The position numbers and the translations under genes are program-made. Positions 5,566 to 13,355 of a stretch of 28,663 nt of DNA are shown here, one piece after another; position 1 is the first letter of the stretch; each line of letters begins with the position of its first letter. The notes below the pieces were generated by a model. It saw nothing but the letters and a program-made list of their open reading frames with translations. It made no database searches and was not told the origin of the DNA. The stretch is from assembly GCA_045658315.1 (NCBI GenBank), contig JAZOUV010000010.1:1-28663 (forward strand). The letters run 5' to 3'. Source of the stretch: RGIG1995 sp045658315 (GTDB lineage Bacteria > Bacillota > Clostridia > Oscillospirales > CAG-272).

Positions 5566-7356
5566 ATGATAATTACAAAAGACATAAAATATATTGGTGT
5601 AAACGACCATCAAGTAGATTTGTTCGAGGGACAGTACGACGTTCCTAATGGTATGTCATACAATTCTTATGCGATTATTGATGAAAAAATTGCTATAATG
5701 GATACAGTTGATGCAAACTTTACCCACGAATGGCTCGATAATATTCAGAATACATTGGGCGATAGAAAGCCCGACTATCTTATAGTTCAGCATATGGAGC
5801 CAGACCACTCGGCAAATATTATGAACTTTGTCAAGACTTATCCCGATGCAAAGATAGTATCTTCAGATAAGGCTTTTAAAATGATGAAGAATTTCTTCGG
5901 CACTGATTTTGCCGAAAGACAGGTGGTTGTCGGAGAGGGAAGTACACTTTCTCTCGGTAAACACGAGCTTACTTTTGTAACTGCCCCTATGGTGCATTGG
6001 CCAGAGGTTATAGTAACTTATGATTCCACCGATAAGGTGTTGTTTTCGGCAGACGGTTTTGGAAAATTCGGTGCTCTTGACGTTGAAGAGGATTGGGCTT
6101 GTGAAGCAAGACGTTACTATATAGGAATCGTAGGAAAGTACGGTGCACAGGTTCAGGCACTTCTCAAAAAAGCAGCGGGGCTTAATATTCAAATAATTTG
6201 TCCCTTGCATGGGCCTGTATTGACCGAAAATTTGGGGTATTATATTAACCTTTATAATACTTGGTCAAGCTATCAGCCCGAGGAAGAGGGAATTGTTATT
6301 TGCTATACCTCTGTTTACGGCAACACAAAAAGAGCAGTTTTGAAGCTTGCCGACGCATTGAAGGCAAACGGTTGTCCGAAGGTGGTTGTTAATGACCTTG
6401 CAAGATGCGATATGGCTGAGGCTGTCGAGGATGCTTTCCGTTACAGTAAAATAGTTCTTGCAACAACAACTTACAATGCGGAAATATTCCCATTTATGCG
6501 TGAATTTATCAATCATCTTGTTGAAAGGAATTTCAGCAACAGAACCGTTGCTCTTATTGAAAACGGAAGCTGGGCACCAATGGCTGCAAAGGTGATGAAG
6601 GGATTGCTTGAAAAATGCAAGAATATTACTTATACCGATACTACAGTGAAAATTTTGTCTGCTCTTAACGAAGAAAGTACCGAACAGTTGAATAAGTTAG
6701 TAAACGAGCTTTGCAAGGATTATATTGCACAGCGGTCGGAAACGGCAAATAAGAGCGATTTGACAGCCCTCTTTAATATCGGATACGGACTTTACGTTGT
6801 AACTTCTAACGATGGCAAGAAAGATAACGGACTTATCGTAAATACGGTAACGCAGGTAACGAGCATTCCCAACAGAATTGCAGTTACTATAAATAAAGAC
6901 AACTATTCGCACCACGTTATAAAGCAAACCGGAAAAATGAATATAAACTGCCTTACGGTAGACGCACCTTTTTCCGTGTTTGAAAAATTTGGATTTACAA
7001 GCGGAAGAAACGTAGATAAATTCGCAGACTGTACGCCTCTTCGCTCGGATAACGGATTGGTATTCTTACCACGATATATTAATTCATTTATGTCGCTTAA
7101 GGTTGAACAGTATATAGACCTTGATACTCACGGTATGTTTATATGCTCTGTAAGCGAGTCGAGAGTTATTTCCGATAAAGAGACTATGACCTATACCTAC
7201 TATCAGAATAACGTTAAGCCGAAGCCTAAGACGGAAGGCAAAAAAGGATACGTATGCAGAATATGTGGATACGTATATGAAGGGGAAGAGCTTCCCGAAG
7301 ATATAGTATGTCCTTTGTGTAAGCATGGGGCATCAGATTTTGAACCCATTGAATAA
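5566..7356 (+). CDS. Flavodiiron protein fused to a flavin reductase domain and rubredoxin
   Basis: Reduces O2 to water (or NO to N2O) at a cytosolic diiron site. Domains in order: metallo-beta-lactamase-like diiron domain (1-240) with ligands H76-x-E78-x-D80-H81, H144, D163 and H215 all present; flavodoxin (about 242-385, YTSVYGNT); flavin-reductase-like domain (about 405-545); C-terminal rubredoxin (about 558-596) with CRICGY and CPLC. This puts an electron input module, two flavins, a rubredoxin and the diiron site in one chain, so it may work directly from NAD(P)H. I place the start at the ATG 5566, with GAGGTG six bases upstream. The GTG at 5557 is in frame but sits inside that ribosome binding site. 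The next gene follows in 31 bp. Confidence 0.93.
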   Translation: MIITKDIKYIGVNDHQVDLFEGQYDVPNGMSYNSYAIIDEKIAIMDTVDANFTHEWLDNIQNTLGDRKPDYLIVQHMEPDHSANIMNFVKTYPDAKIVSSDKAFKMMKNFFGTDFAERQVVVGEGSTLSLGKHELTFVTAPMVHWPEVIVTYDSTDKVLFSADGFGKFGALDVEEDWACEARRYYIGIVGKYGAQVQALLKKAAGLNIQIICPLHGPVLTENLGYYINLYNTWSSYQPEEEGIVICYTSVYGNTKRAVLKLADALKANGCPKVVVNDLARCDMAEAVEDAFRYSKIVLATTTYNAEIFPFMREFINHLVERNFSNRTVALIENGSWAPMAAKVMKGLLEKCKNITYTDTTVKILSALNEESTEQLNKLVNELCKDYIAQRSETANKSDLTALFNIGYGLYVVTSNDGKKDNGLIVNTVTQVTSIPNRIAVTINKDNYSHHVIKQTGKMNINCLTVDAPFSVFEKFGFTSGRNVDKFADCTPLRSDNGLVFLPRYINSFMSLKVEQYIDLDTHGMFICSVSESRVISDKETMTYTYYQNNVKPKPKTEGKKGYVCRICGYVYEGEELPEDIVCPLCKHGASDFEPIE

Positions 7357-7387
7357 TACTATAAATAATATTTTGGAGGATAATGAT

Positions 7388-7768
7388 ATGTGTGATAACA
7401 AATTTTACATTTGCGAACATTGCGGCAACATAGTGGGACTTATAAAGAATGCAGGTGTCCCTATGATGTGCTGCGGCGTAAAGATGACGAAGCTTGAACC
7501 CGGTACGGTTGAGGCGAGTCATGAAAAGCATATTCCCGTTGCAAAGGTTGAGGGAAACTTAGTAAAGGTTGAAATAGGCTCTGTTGCTCACCCTATGACT
7601 GAAGAGCATAGCATTACTTGGGTGTATCTCCAGACTGACAAGGGTGGGCAGAGAAAGTGCCTTGCACCGGGCGAAGAACCAAAGGTAACGTTTGCACTTG
7701 CTGACGAAAAGGCAGTTGCAGTTTATGCATACTGTAATCTTCACGGTCTTTGGAAGGCTGACCTTTAA
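7388..7768 (+). CDS. dfx: Desulfoferrodoxin (2Fe superoxide reductase)
   Basis: Reduces superoxide to hydrogen peroxide without releasing O2, as strict anaerobes do. The 126-residue protein has the N-terminal desulforedoxin iron site (C9, C12, C28, C29) and the catalytic iron site ligands H48, H68, H74, C116 and H119. It also has the Glu46-Lys47 pair before H48 that is typical of active superoxide reductases. The start at 7388 has GGAGGA seven bases upstream. An earlier in-frame ATG at 7325 lies inside the flavodiiron coding region and lacks such a site. It sits between the flavodiiron and rubredoxin genes; rubredoxin is the usual electron donor. Confidence 0.95.
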   Translation: MCDNKFYICEHCGNIVGLIKNAGVPMMCCGVKMTKLEPGTVEASHEKHIPVAKVEGNLVKVEIGSVAHPMTEEHSITWVYLQTDKGGQRKCLAPGEEPKVTFALADEKAVAVYAYCNLHGLWKADL

Positions 7769-7798
7769 GACAATTATTTAATACGGAGGAAACTTACA

Positions 7799-7957
7799 AT
7801 GAAAAAGTATGTATGTAATATTTGCGGCTACGAATATGACGAAGCTGTTGGCGAAGAAAGCCAAGGCGTTGTTGCAGGCACGAAATGGGAAGACGTTACG
7901 GAAGATTTCGTATGCCCCATTTGCGGTGTAGATAAGTCTAATTTCAGCGAAGCGTAA
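7799..7957 (+). CDS. rd: Rubredoxin
   Basis: A 52-residue electron carrier with one FeCys4 site: C6-N-I-C9-G-Y and C39-P-I-C42-G. Length and the conserved Tyr4, Tyr11, Trp30 and Phe37 positions fit the family. GGAGG lies nine bases before the ATG. As last gene of the flavodiiron-desulfoferrodoxin-rubredoxin set it is the likely electron donor to desulfoferrodoxin. The flavodiiron protein already carries its own rubredoxin domain. Confidence 0.95.
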   Translation: MKKYVCNICGYEYDEAVGEESQGVVAGTKWEDVTEDFVCPICGVDKSNFSEA

Positions 7958-7970
7958 AAAGCAGTATAGT

Positions 7971-8000
7971 AATTGCCGTCAATTAAGACGGCAATTATTG
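7971..8000 (+). terminator. Stem-loop after rubredoxin
   Basis: A perfect 10-bp stem AATTGCCGTC (7971-7980) and GACGGCAATT (7987-7996) with loop AATTAA. The T-tract is weak (ATTGTAT), so termination may be partial and the ZIP gene may be co-transcribed. Confidence 0.65.
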
Positions 8001-8037
8001 TATAGAACTAAAGCTAATAAATACGAGGATTTTTTAA

Positions 8038-8790
8038 ATGGAAATGGTATTGTTGACGGCTCTCGGAGTTGGTGGTGCGACACTTGTTGGAGCGATAATA
8101 GGTTTTGCGTTTAAAAAGATAAGCCATAACTTTTCCGATATTATTCTGTCGTTTGCGGCGGGCGTAATGCTTGCGGCGGCGGTGTTGGGACTTATTTTAC
8201 CGTCTCTTGAATACGGCGGAAAATATGGCGTTTTGATTACAGTTGCGGGAATATTTGCGGGTGCTTTGTGTCTGAACGTTATAGACAAGCTCGTACCTCA
8301 TTTGCATAAGATGGTGGGGGCGGATATCGAACCGCATAAGAACGAAAACCTCAATAAAGTGTTGCTGTTTGTACTCGCGATAGCTATACATAATTTGCCC
8401 GAGGGTATTGCAGCAGGCGTTGGATTCGGCGCCGGTGATGTCTCCCAAGCACTTATAATAGCGGGCGGTATTGCTTTGCAGAATATCCCCGAGGGGATGG
8501 TTATAATAGGACCTATGTTGGCGGCAGGCGTAACACCGAAAAAGACATTTGTTTGTGCGATGATAACAGGACTTGTTGAAGTTGGCGGTACTTTGATAGG
8601 CTATTTTGCGGTAACGGTTGCATCGGCAATATTGCCTTTTGCACTTGCATTTGCCGGCGGAACTATGCTATATGTGATAAGCGACGAGATGATACCAGAG
8701 ACACATGCACACGGAAGTGAACGCGGTGCAACCTATGCTTTGCTCTTAGGATTTTGCTTGATGCTTGTAACAGACGTGCTGTTGGGGTAA
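8038..8790 (+). CDS. ZIP family divalent metal transporter
   Basis: An integral membrane importer of zinc, iron or manganese. The 250 residues contain about eight hydrophobic segments. The two hallmark metal-site helices are visible: IHNLPEG (about 117-123) and QNIPEG (about 147-152). A short His-containing loop (HLHKM) lies between helices III and IV. The subgroup resembles ZupT/GufA-type bacterial ZIP proteins. A GAGG motif lies about ten bases before the ATG. Next to an iron-dependent oxidative-defence set, iron or manganese supply is a sensible role, but selectivity cannot be read from sequence. Confidence 0.92.
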   Translation: MEMVLLTALGVGGATLVGAIIGFAFKKISHNFSDIILSFAAGVMLAAAVLGLILPSLEYGGKYGVLITVAGIFAGALCLNVIDKLVPHLHKMVGADIEPHKNENLNKVLLFVLAIAIHNLPEGIAAGVGFGAGDVSQALIIAGGIALQNIPEGMVIIGPMLAAGVTPKKTFVCAMITGLVEVGGTLIGYFAVTVASAILPFALAFAGGTMLYVISDEMIPETHAHGSERGATYALLLGFCLMLVTDVLLG

Positions 8791-8849
8791 TATAATTGTG
8801 TACAGAAATAATTTATATTTGTAAATGAAAAATAAGCACAAACTTGTAG

Positions 8850-8880
8850 TGGCGGATTTCATATCCGCCATATTTTATTT
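8850..8880 (+). terminator. Terminator after the ZIP gene
   Basis: TGGCGGAT (8850-8857) pairs with ATCCGCCA (8863-8870), loop TTCAT, followed by a T-rich run (TATTTTATTT). Confidence 0.65.
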
Positions 8881-8921
8881 GTGTAGATTTTTATGTTGTT
8901 TTTTCCGTGAGAAACAAATAA

Positions 8922-9003
8922 TTTGCATAAAAATAATGGGATTCTTCGATTCCGCGACTTGTCGTCGCTTCACTCAGAATGACCCACCTAATATTGTTTG
9001 TAC
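8922..9003 (+). repeat. Small intergenic hairpin repeat, copy A
   Basis: Begins TTTGCATAAAAATAATG and ends ATATTGTTTGTAC. A central GCGAC-TTGTC-GTCGC hairpin lies between ATTCTTCG and CAGAATGAC. Direct repeat of copy C (9054-9136). Confidence 0.8.
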
Positions 9004-9015
9004 AAATGATAAATA

Positions 9016-9047
9016 ACGGTCATTCCGAGCGTAGCCGAGGAATCTCA
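9016..9047 (-). repeat. Small intergenic hairpin repeat, shortened inverted copy B
   Basis: The reverse complement begins CGGTCATTCCGAG on the + strand and matches the outer arms of copies A and C (GAGATTC...GGAATGAC), but the central hairpin differs and is shorter. It lies between the two direct copies. Confidence 0.7.
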
Positions 9048-9053
9048 TAAATG

Positions 9054-9136
9054 TTTGCATAAAAAATAATGAGATTCTTCGATTTTGCGACCTACGGTCG
9101 CTTCGCTCGGAATGACTCACCTAATATTGTTTGCAC
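9054..9136 (+). repeat. Small intergenic hairpin repeat, copy C
   Basis: Same boundaries and length (about 83 bp) as copy A. The central hairpin is GCGACC-TAC-GGTCGC. It differs from copy A in loop and stem, yet the stem is kept by paired changes. Nothing else is seen in 8791-9333 apart from the ZIP terminator, these repeats and the DegV promoter. Confidence 0.8.
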
Positions 9137-9238
9137 TAAATTTCCCACTACAATATAATTATGAATATGCACAACCCAAAAAACAATGCGGTATGGTGTA
9201 TGCTTTATATATAATAAATATTGCTATATATTATATTG

Positions 9239-9267
9239 TTGACAAAACAACATAGCGGTGGTATAAT
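9239..9267 (+). promoter_or_regulatory. Consensus sigma-A promoter of the DegV-FakA operon
   Basis: TTGACA (9239-9244), 17-bp spacer, TATAAT (9262-9267). A perfect match. It rules out the in-frame ATG at 9268, which would lie before the transcript starts. Confidence 0.85.
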
Positions 9268-9333
9268 ATGGAATATATTGTTGTTAAGCAATGGTATTTT
9301 ATGTTTTATTTTATGAGAATAGGAGTAAAACGA

Positions 9334-10200
9334 ATGAACGAATATATTATAATTACCGACTCGGCTTGCGATATTAAGCCGGAAATTTTGGAAAAGTGGG
9401 GAGTGCCTTTCGGCAGTCTTACTTTAAGATTTGAGGGCGACGAAAAAGAATATTTAAACTTTGATTTGACAGCAAAAGAATTTTACGCCAAAATGCGTGA
9501 GGGCGGTGTTGCAAAGACGGCGGCGGTAAACGTTGAAAGCTTTGTACAGCTTTTTGAAGAGTACCTGAAACAAGAAAAAGATGTGCTTTACCTCGGTTTT
9601 TCTTCCGGACTCAGCACTACATATAATTCGGGAAGACTTGCAGGCGAGCAGTTGAAAGAAAAATATCCCGACAGAAAAATTATAGCAGTTGACACACTTT
9701 CTGCTTCGGCAGGATTCGGTCTTTTGCTTTACCTCACATTAAAAAAGAAAAACGAGGGGGCAACTATAGAAGAAGCGGCAAAATATGCCGAGGAGCTTAG
9801 ATTTAACCTTTGCCATTGGTTCACTGTTGACGACCTTATGTATTTAAAGAGGGGCGGAAGAATCAGTCCTACCGTTGCTTTTGTGGGTAACGTTCTTGGA
9901 ATTAAACCCGTTCTTCACATGGACAACGAGGGGCATCTTATCAATATATCAAAAGTAAGAGGTAGAAGGACCTCTGTTGAAGCTTTGGCACAGAAATACG
10001 ATGAGCTTGCACTTAATACGAAAGAGGGAACTTTGTTTATCTCTCACGGTGATTGTATTGAAGATGCAAAATACCTTGCATCTATAATCAAGAACAAACA
10101 CGGAGTTGATGTTGAGCTAATTGCCGATGTAGGTCCCGTTATCGGTGCACATACCGGTCCCGGCGTACTTGCATTCTTCTTTGTAGGTAAAGAAAGATAA
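9334..10200 (+). CDS. DegV family fatty-acid-binding protein (FakB-like)
   Basis: A cytosolic lipid-binding protein that presents a fatty acid to the FakA kinase for phosphorylation. The 288-residue protein opens with the family signature IITDSACDI and has the conserved GLSTTYNSGRLA region, a DTLSAS motif, a YLKRGGRIS segment and the C-terminal GPVIGAHTGPG motif. The start is at 9334 with AGGAG eight bases upstream. The ATG at 9268 abuts the -10 box and cannot be used. The kinase gene follows after 44 bp, the same pairing seen in fatty acid kinase systems, so I read the two as a functional pair. The bound fatty acid is unknown. Confidence 0.92.
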   Translation: MNEYIIITDSACDIKPEILEKWGVPFGSLTLRFEGDEKEYLNFDLTAKEFYAKMREGGVAKTAAVNVESFVQLFEEYLKQEKDVLYLGFSSGLSTTYNSGRLAGEQLKEKYPDRKIIAVDTLSASAGFGLLLYLTLKKKNEGATIEEAAKYAEELRFNLCHWFTVDDLMYLKRGGRISPTVAFVGNVLGIKPVLHMDNEGHLINISKVRGRRTSVEALAQKYDELALNTKEGTLFISHGDCIEDAKYLASIIKNKHGVDVELIADVGPVIGAHTGPGVLAFFFVGKER

Positions 10201-10244
10201 ACGTTTATTAACTTATCATTTAAGTAAGGAAAAGGACTTTATAT

Positions 10245-11966
10245 ATGTTAAAAGAAAAGAAAAAGAAGTCTTCGTCAAAAAAGAACGGTGTTTCTAAGGA
10301 ACTAAAGTCTATAGGCGGAGCTTTGCTTAAGAAAATGGCTTTGGGCGGAGCCGCAAGACTTCGTTCAAAATCCGATGAGGTAAATAAGCTTAATGTATTT
10401 CCCGTTCCCGACGGAGATACGGGCGACAATATGAGAATGACTATTGAAAGCGGTATTGCGGCTGTTGAAAATATGGATTCGGACGATATTGCCGAGGTTA
10501 TGAAGGTCATATCCCACGGTATGCTTCTTGGTGCAAGAGGTAATTCGGGCGTTATTTTGTCACAGTTTTTTGCAGGTGTTTCAAAGGGACTTGAAAAGTC
10601 TCACAAGGCTAACGTAGTTACTATGGGTGAAGCATTGCAGAAAGGTGTTGAACAGGCCTATGCGTCTGTAATGAACCCTGCAGAGGGAACAATACTTACA
10701 GTTGCCCGCGAATCTGTTGAATATGCGGTGAAAAGAATAACTCCGAAAAGTACGATAAGATCGCTTTTCGGCGACCTTGTAAAAGAGATGTATGCTTCCC
10801 TTGAACGTACTCCCGAGGCATTGGCTGTCCTTAAAGAAGCAGGAGTTGTTGACAGCGGTGGGGCAGGTCTTTTCTACATTATGGACGGGTTTAACAGAGT
10901 TCTTAACGGCGAACAGCTTAATTTTGAGTCTACTATGGAGTTCCCGAAGGTTAAAACTCCGGTGGTGAATGAGAATTTTAATGCTGACAGCGTTATGGAG
11001 TACGGTTATTGTACCGAGCTTCTTATACAGCTTATGAATGCGAAAACTAATGTTGAAGCTTTTGACATAGAACCACTTAAAGTTTTTTTGTCCGAGTTAG
11101 GCAATTCTGTAGTTTGCTTTAAAACTGACAGTATTGTAAAGTTGCACGTGCATACAATGACACCGGAAAAGGTGCTTGAGTATTGCCGTGGTTTTGGTGA
11201 ATTTATTACAATAAAGATTGAAAATATGTCCTTGCAACATACCGAGTCCGAAGAAAATATGCCCGAAAAGGTTGAAGAGGCTGTAAATAAAGCTCCGAAA
11301 AAGAAATACGGTATAGTGGCGGTGACAAACGGTCCCGGCATTGAGGGCTTATTTAAGGAGCTTGGAACGGATGAGATAGTGCAGGGGGGACAGACGCAAA
11401 ATCCTTCTATCAATGATTTCCTTGAGGCATTTGAAAAGGTTTCGGCAGAGCATATATTTGTGTTCCCCAACAACGGAAATATAATAATGGCGGCGACTCA
11501 GGCGGCTGAAATATACGAGAAGTCAAATGTACACGTTATCCCGAGCAAAAATATAGGAACAGGTTATGTTGCAGTATCCAGTGCTGATTTTTGCAATGAG
11601 AGTGCAGAGGCAATCATTGAAGAAATGACGGCGGCGATGAAACGTGTAACCGCAGGCTATATATCTCCCTCTATTCGTGATGCCGATATGAACGGAGTTC
11701 ATATAAACAAAGGTGATACTATAGGTATAATTGAGAAGGAAATAGTTGTTTCCGAGCTTAACAGACTTGATGCTGCAAAGCAGCTTGCGTCAATGCTTTT
11801 GAGTGCTGACGGAAAGTTTATGATAACCGCATTTACGGGAAAGGACTCTGAGACTGAGGAATGTATGGCTCTTGAGGCATATCTTAAAGAGGTACATCCT
11901 TCTGCCGAGATTTACTTTGTTGATGGCGGACAGGAAGTATATCCATATATTTTTGTTGCAGAATAA
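10245..11966 (+). CDS. fakA: Fatty acid kinase subunit, DAK2-domain protein (FakA/YloV-like)
   Basis: ATP-dependent kinase that phosphorylates fatty acids held by DegV-type proteins, feeding acyl-phosphate into phospholipid synthesis. The 573 residues match FakA length. The N-terminal DAK2 nucleotide domain shows NVFPVPDGDTGDNM (about 50-63, with metal-binding Asp56, Asp58 and Asp61), GARGNSGVILSQ (about 97-108) and DSGGAGL (about 203-209). A middle domain with HVHT and a DegV-like C-terminal half follow. The first 16 residues are Lys/Ser-rich. The DegV gene directly upstream is the expected partner. MarR and HAD genes follow in close order, so the four genes form one probable operon. Confidence 0.93.
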   Translation: MLKEKKKKSSSKKNGVSKELKSIGGALLKKMALGGAARLRSKSDEVNKLNVFPVPDGDTGDNMRMTIESGIAAVENMDSDDIAEVMKVISHGMLLGARGNSGVILSQFFAGVSKGLEKSHKANVVTMGEALQKGVEQAYASVMNPAEGTILTVARESVEYAVKRITPKSTIRSLFGDLVKEMYASLERTPEALAVLKEAGVVDSGGAGLFYIMDGFNRVLNGEQLNFESTMEFPKVKTPVVNENFNADSVMEYGYCTELLIQLMNAKTNVEAFDIEPLKVFLSELGNSVVCFKTDSIVKLHVHTMTPEKVLEYCRGFGEFITIKIENMSLQHTESEENMPEKVEEAVNKAPKKKYGIVAVTNGPGIEGLFKELGTDEIVQGGQTQNPSINDFLEAFEKVSAEHIFVFPNNGNIIMAATQAAEIYEKSNVHVIPSKNIGTGYVAVSSADFCNESAEAIIEEMTAAMKRVTAGYISPSIRDADMNGVHINKGDTIGIIEKEIVVSELNRLDAAKQLASMLLSADGKFMITAFTGKDSETEECMALEAYLKEVHPSAEIYFVDGGQEVYPYIFVAE

Positions 11967-11989
11967 AGACATAATAAATGGTGGATAAA

Positions 11990-12439
11990 ATGGAAGAAAG
12001 GTTTAAACTTTTTACGGTTTTTATGACCAAGATCAGACGCAGTATCCAAAGGATAAAAACCGAGGAAATGGCTGAATATAACTTAAAAAGCCCCCATGTT
12101 TCCTGCATTTATTATTTATATAATCACGGGAATATGACGGCGACCGAGCTTTGCGAAATATGCGATGAGGACAAAGCGGCGGTATCACGTTCAATTGTTC
12201 AGCTTGAAAATGAAGGATATGTTTACTATAAGGAAGGCTCAAAAAAGAAATACAGAGTGCATATAGAATTGACCGATAAGGGAAAAAAGATAGCCGAAAG
12301 TCTTACACGCAAGATAGATACAGTTCTTGGTGCTGCAGGCAACGGTTTGTCGGAAGAAGATAGGATGATATTCTACCGCAGTCTTGCTCTTATCAGTAAC
12401 AATCTTGAAATGATTTGCAAAAACTATTATAAGCATTAA
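11990..12439 (+). CDS. MarR family transcriptional regulator
   Basis: A dimeric winged-helix repressor of about 149 residues. The DNA-binding region is clear: MTATELCEICDEDKAAVSRS, then the wing before LTDKGKKIAESL. I favour the ATG at 11990 because GGTGG lies five bases upstream. The ATG at 11978 (four residues longer) has no visible ribosome binding site. It lies 23 bp after the fatty acid kinase gene and 19 bp before the HAD gene. FabT, a MarR protein, controls fatty acid synthesis in streptococci, so this one could sense acyl groups made by FakA, but nothing in the sequence proves the ligand. Confidence 0.88.
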   Translation: MEERFKLFTVFMTKIRRSIQRIKTEEMAEYNLKSPHVSCIYYLYNHGNMTATELCEICDEDKAAVSRSIVQLENEGYVYYKEGSKKKYRVHIELTDKGKKIAESLTRKIDTVLGAAGNGLSEEDRMIFYRSLALISNNLEMICKNYYKH

Positions 12440-12458
12440 TTTAGGAAACGGTCGGTAA

Positions 12459-13172
12459 ATGAAAATAAAAGCGGTATTATTTGATCTTGACGGCACTCTT
12501 TTGCCGATGGATCAGGAAAAGTTTTTCAAAGAGTATTTTAAGCTTCTTGCAACCAAGCTTTACCCTTATGGATACGATGACCCCAAAAAACTTGTAAAAG
12601 TTATATGGGGCGGTGTTAATGCAGTTGAAATGAATGACGGAAGCAGATTGAATGAAAATGTGTTTTGGGATTTTTTCAACAAGGGCTTTCCGGCGAGCGA
12701 TATAGACCAAAAGGGCGTTTTGAGAGAATTTTACTTGAATGAATTTCAAGCCTTGAAGACGGTATGCGGTTTTGATTCCGAGGCGGATAAGGCGGTAAAA
12801 GCAATCGCTAAAAAAGGCCTGCGTATGGTTGTTGCAACAAAGCCTATTTTCCCCGACGAAGCTAATATAAGCCGAATCGAGTGGGCAGGACTGGATGTAA
12901 ACGATTTTGAATATTATACCTCGTATGACAAATGTACATTCTGCAAACCGGATGTAGGGTATTATAAAGAAATAGCTGACAGACTTAATGTTTTGCCCGA
13001 AGAATGTCTTATGGTTGGAAACGATGTTTCTGAGGATATGACGGCAGAAAAGAGCGGTATGAAAGTGTTTCTCCTTATCAACTGCCTTATAAATAGCGAA
13101 AATAAAGATATATCTTGCTATAACTCCGGCAGCTTTGCCGAACTTCTTGAGTATATTGATACTTTGATTTAA
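12459..13172 (+). CDS. HAD-superfamily hydrolase (phosphatase)
   Basis: A soluble phosphatase-like enzyme of 237 residues. Motif I is DLDGTLL (about 9-15, nucleophile Asp9 and Asp11). Motif II is the Thr in VVATKP, motif III is Lys in KPDVGYY, and motif IV is GNDVSEDM. A helical cap lies between motifs I and II, as in phosphoglycolate phosphatase-like enzymes. The substrate is unknown. It is the last gene of the DegV-FakA-MarR run and is followed by two terminator hairpins. Confidence 0.85.
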   Translation: MKIKAVLFDLDGTLLPMDQEKFFKEYFKLLATKLYPYGYDDPKKLVKVIWGGVNAVEMNDGSRLNENVFWDFFNKGFPASDIDQKGVLREFYLNEFQALKTVCGFDSEADKAVKAIAKKGLRMVVATKPIFPDEANISRIEWAGLDVNDFEYYTSYDKCTFCKPDVGYYKEIADRLNVLPEECLMVGNDVSEDMTAEKSGMKVFLLINCLINSENKDISCYNSGSFAELLEYIDTLI

Positions 13173-13241
13173 TCTATAATTAGATTTTATATTCAAAGTC
13201 CTTTAAACACTTATTTTTTTCTAAAAAGAATGTAACCCATT

Positions 13242-13283
13242 ATGACACTTTCACCTTTCTGTGCAAAGTGTCATTTGTTTCTT
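13242..13283 (+). terminator. Terminator after the HAD gene
   Basis: A perfect 10-bp stem, ATGACACTTT (13242-13251) with AAAGTGTCAT (13265-13274), followed by TTGTTTCTTT on the + strand. Confidence 0.75.
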
Positions 13284-13285
13284 TA

Positions 13286-13338
13286 ATAAAAAATGAGAGA
13301 GGCTACTTCTTTACGAAGTGTCTCTCTCAAACGTTTTT
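13286..13338. terminator. Bidirectional terminator between the HAD gene and fabG
   Basis: GAGAGAG...ACTTC (13295-13309) pairs with GAAGT..CTCTCTC (13315-13328). T-tracts flank it on both strands (GTTTTTTT at 13333-13340; TTTTTTATT on the - strand from 13293 down), so it serves both convergent units. Confidence 0.85.
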
Positions 13339-13355
13339 TTATTTCAAAAAATTAC

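Noticed and set aside
9268..9333. Longer DegV start at 9268 (adds 22 residues)
   Set aside because: The ATG directly follows the perfect -10 box, so it is not transcribed; 9334 has an AGGAG.
12477..13196. 239-codon - strand frame across the HAD gene
   Set aside because: Fully antisense to a protein with all four HAD motifs; shadow.
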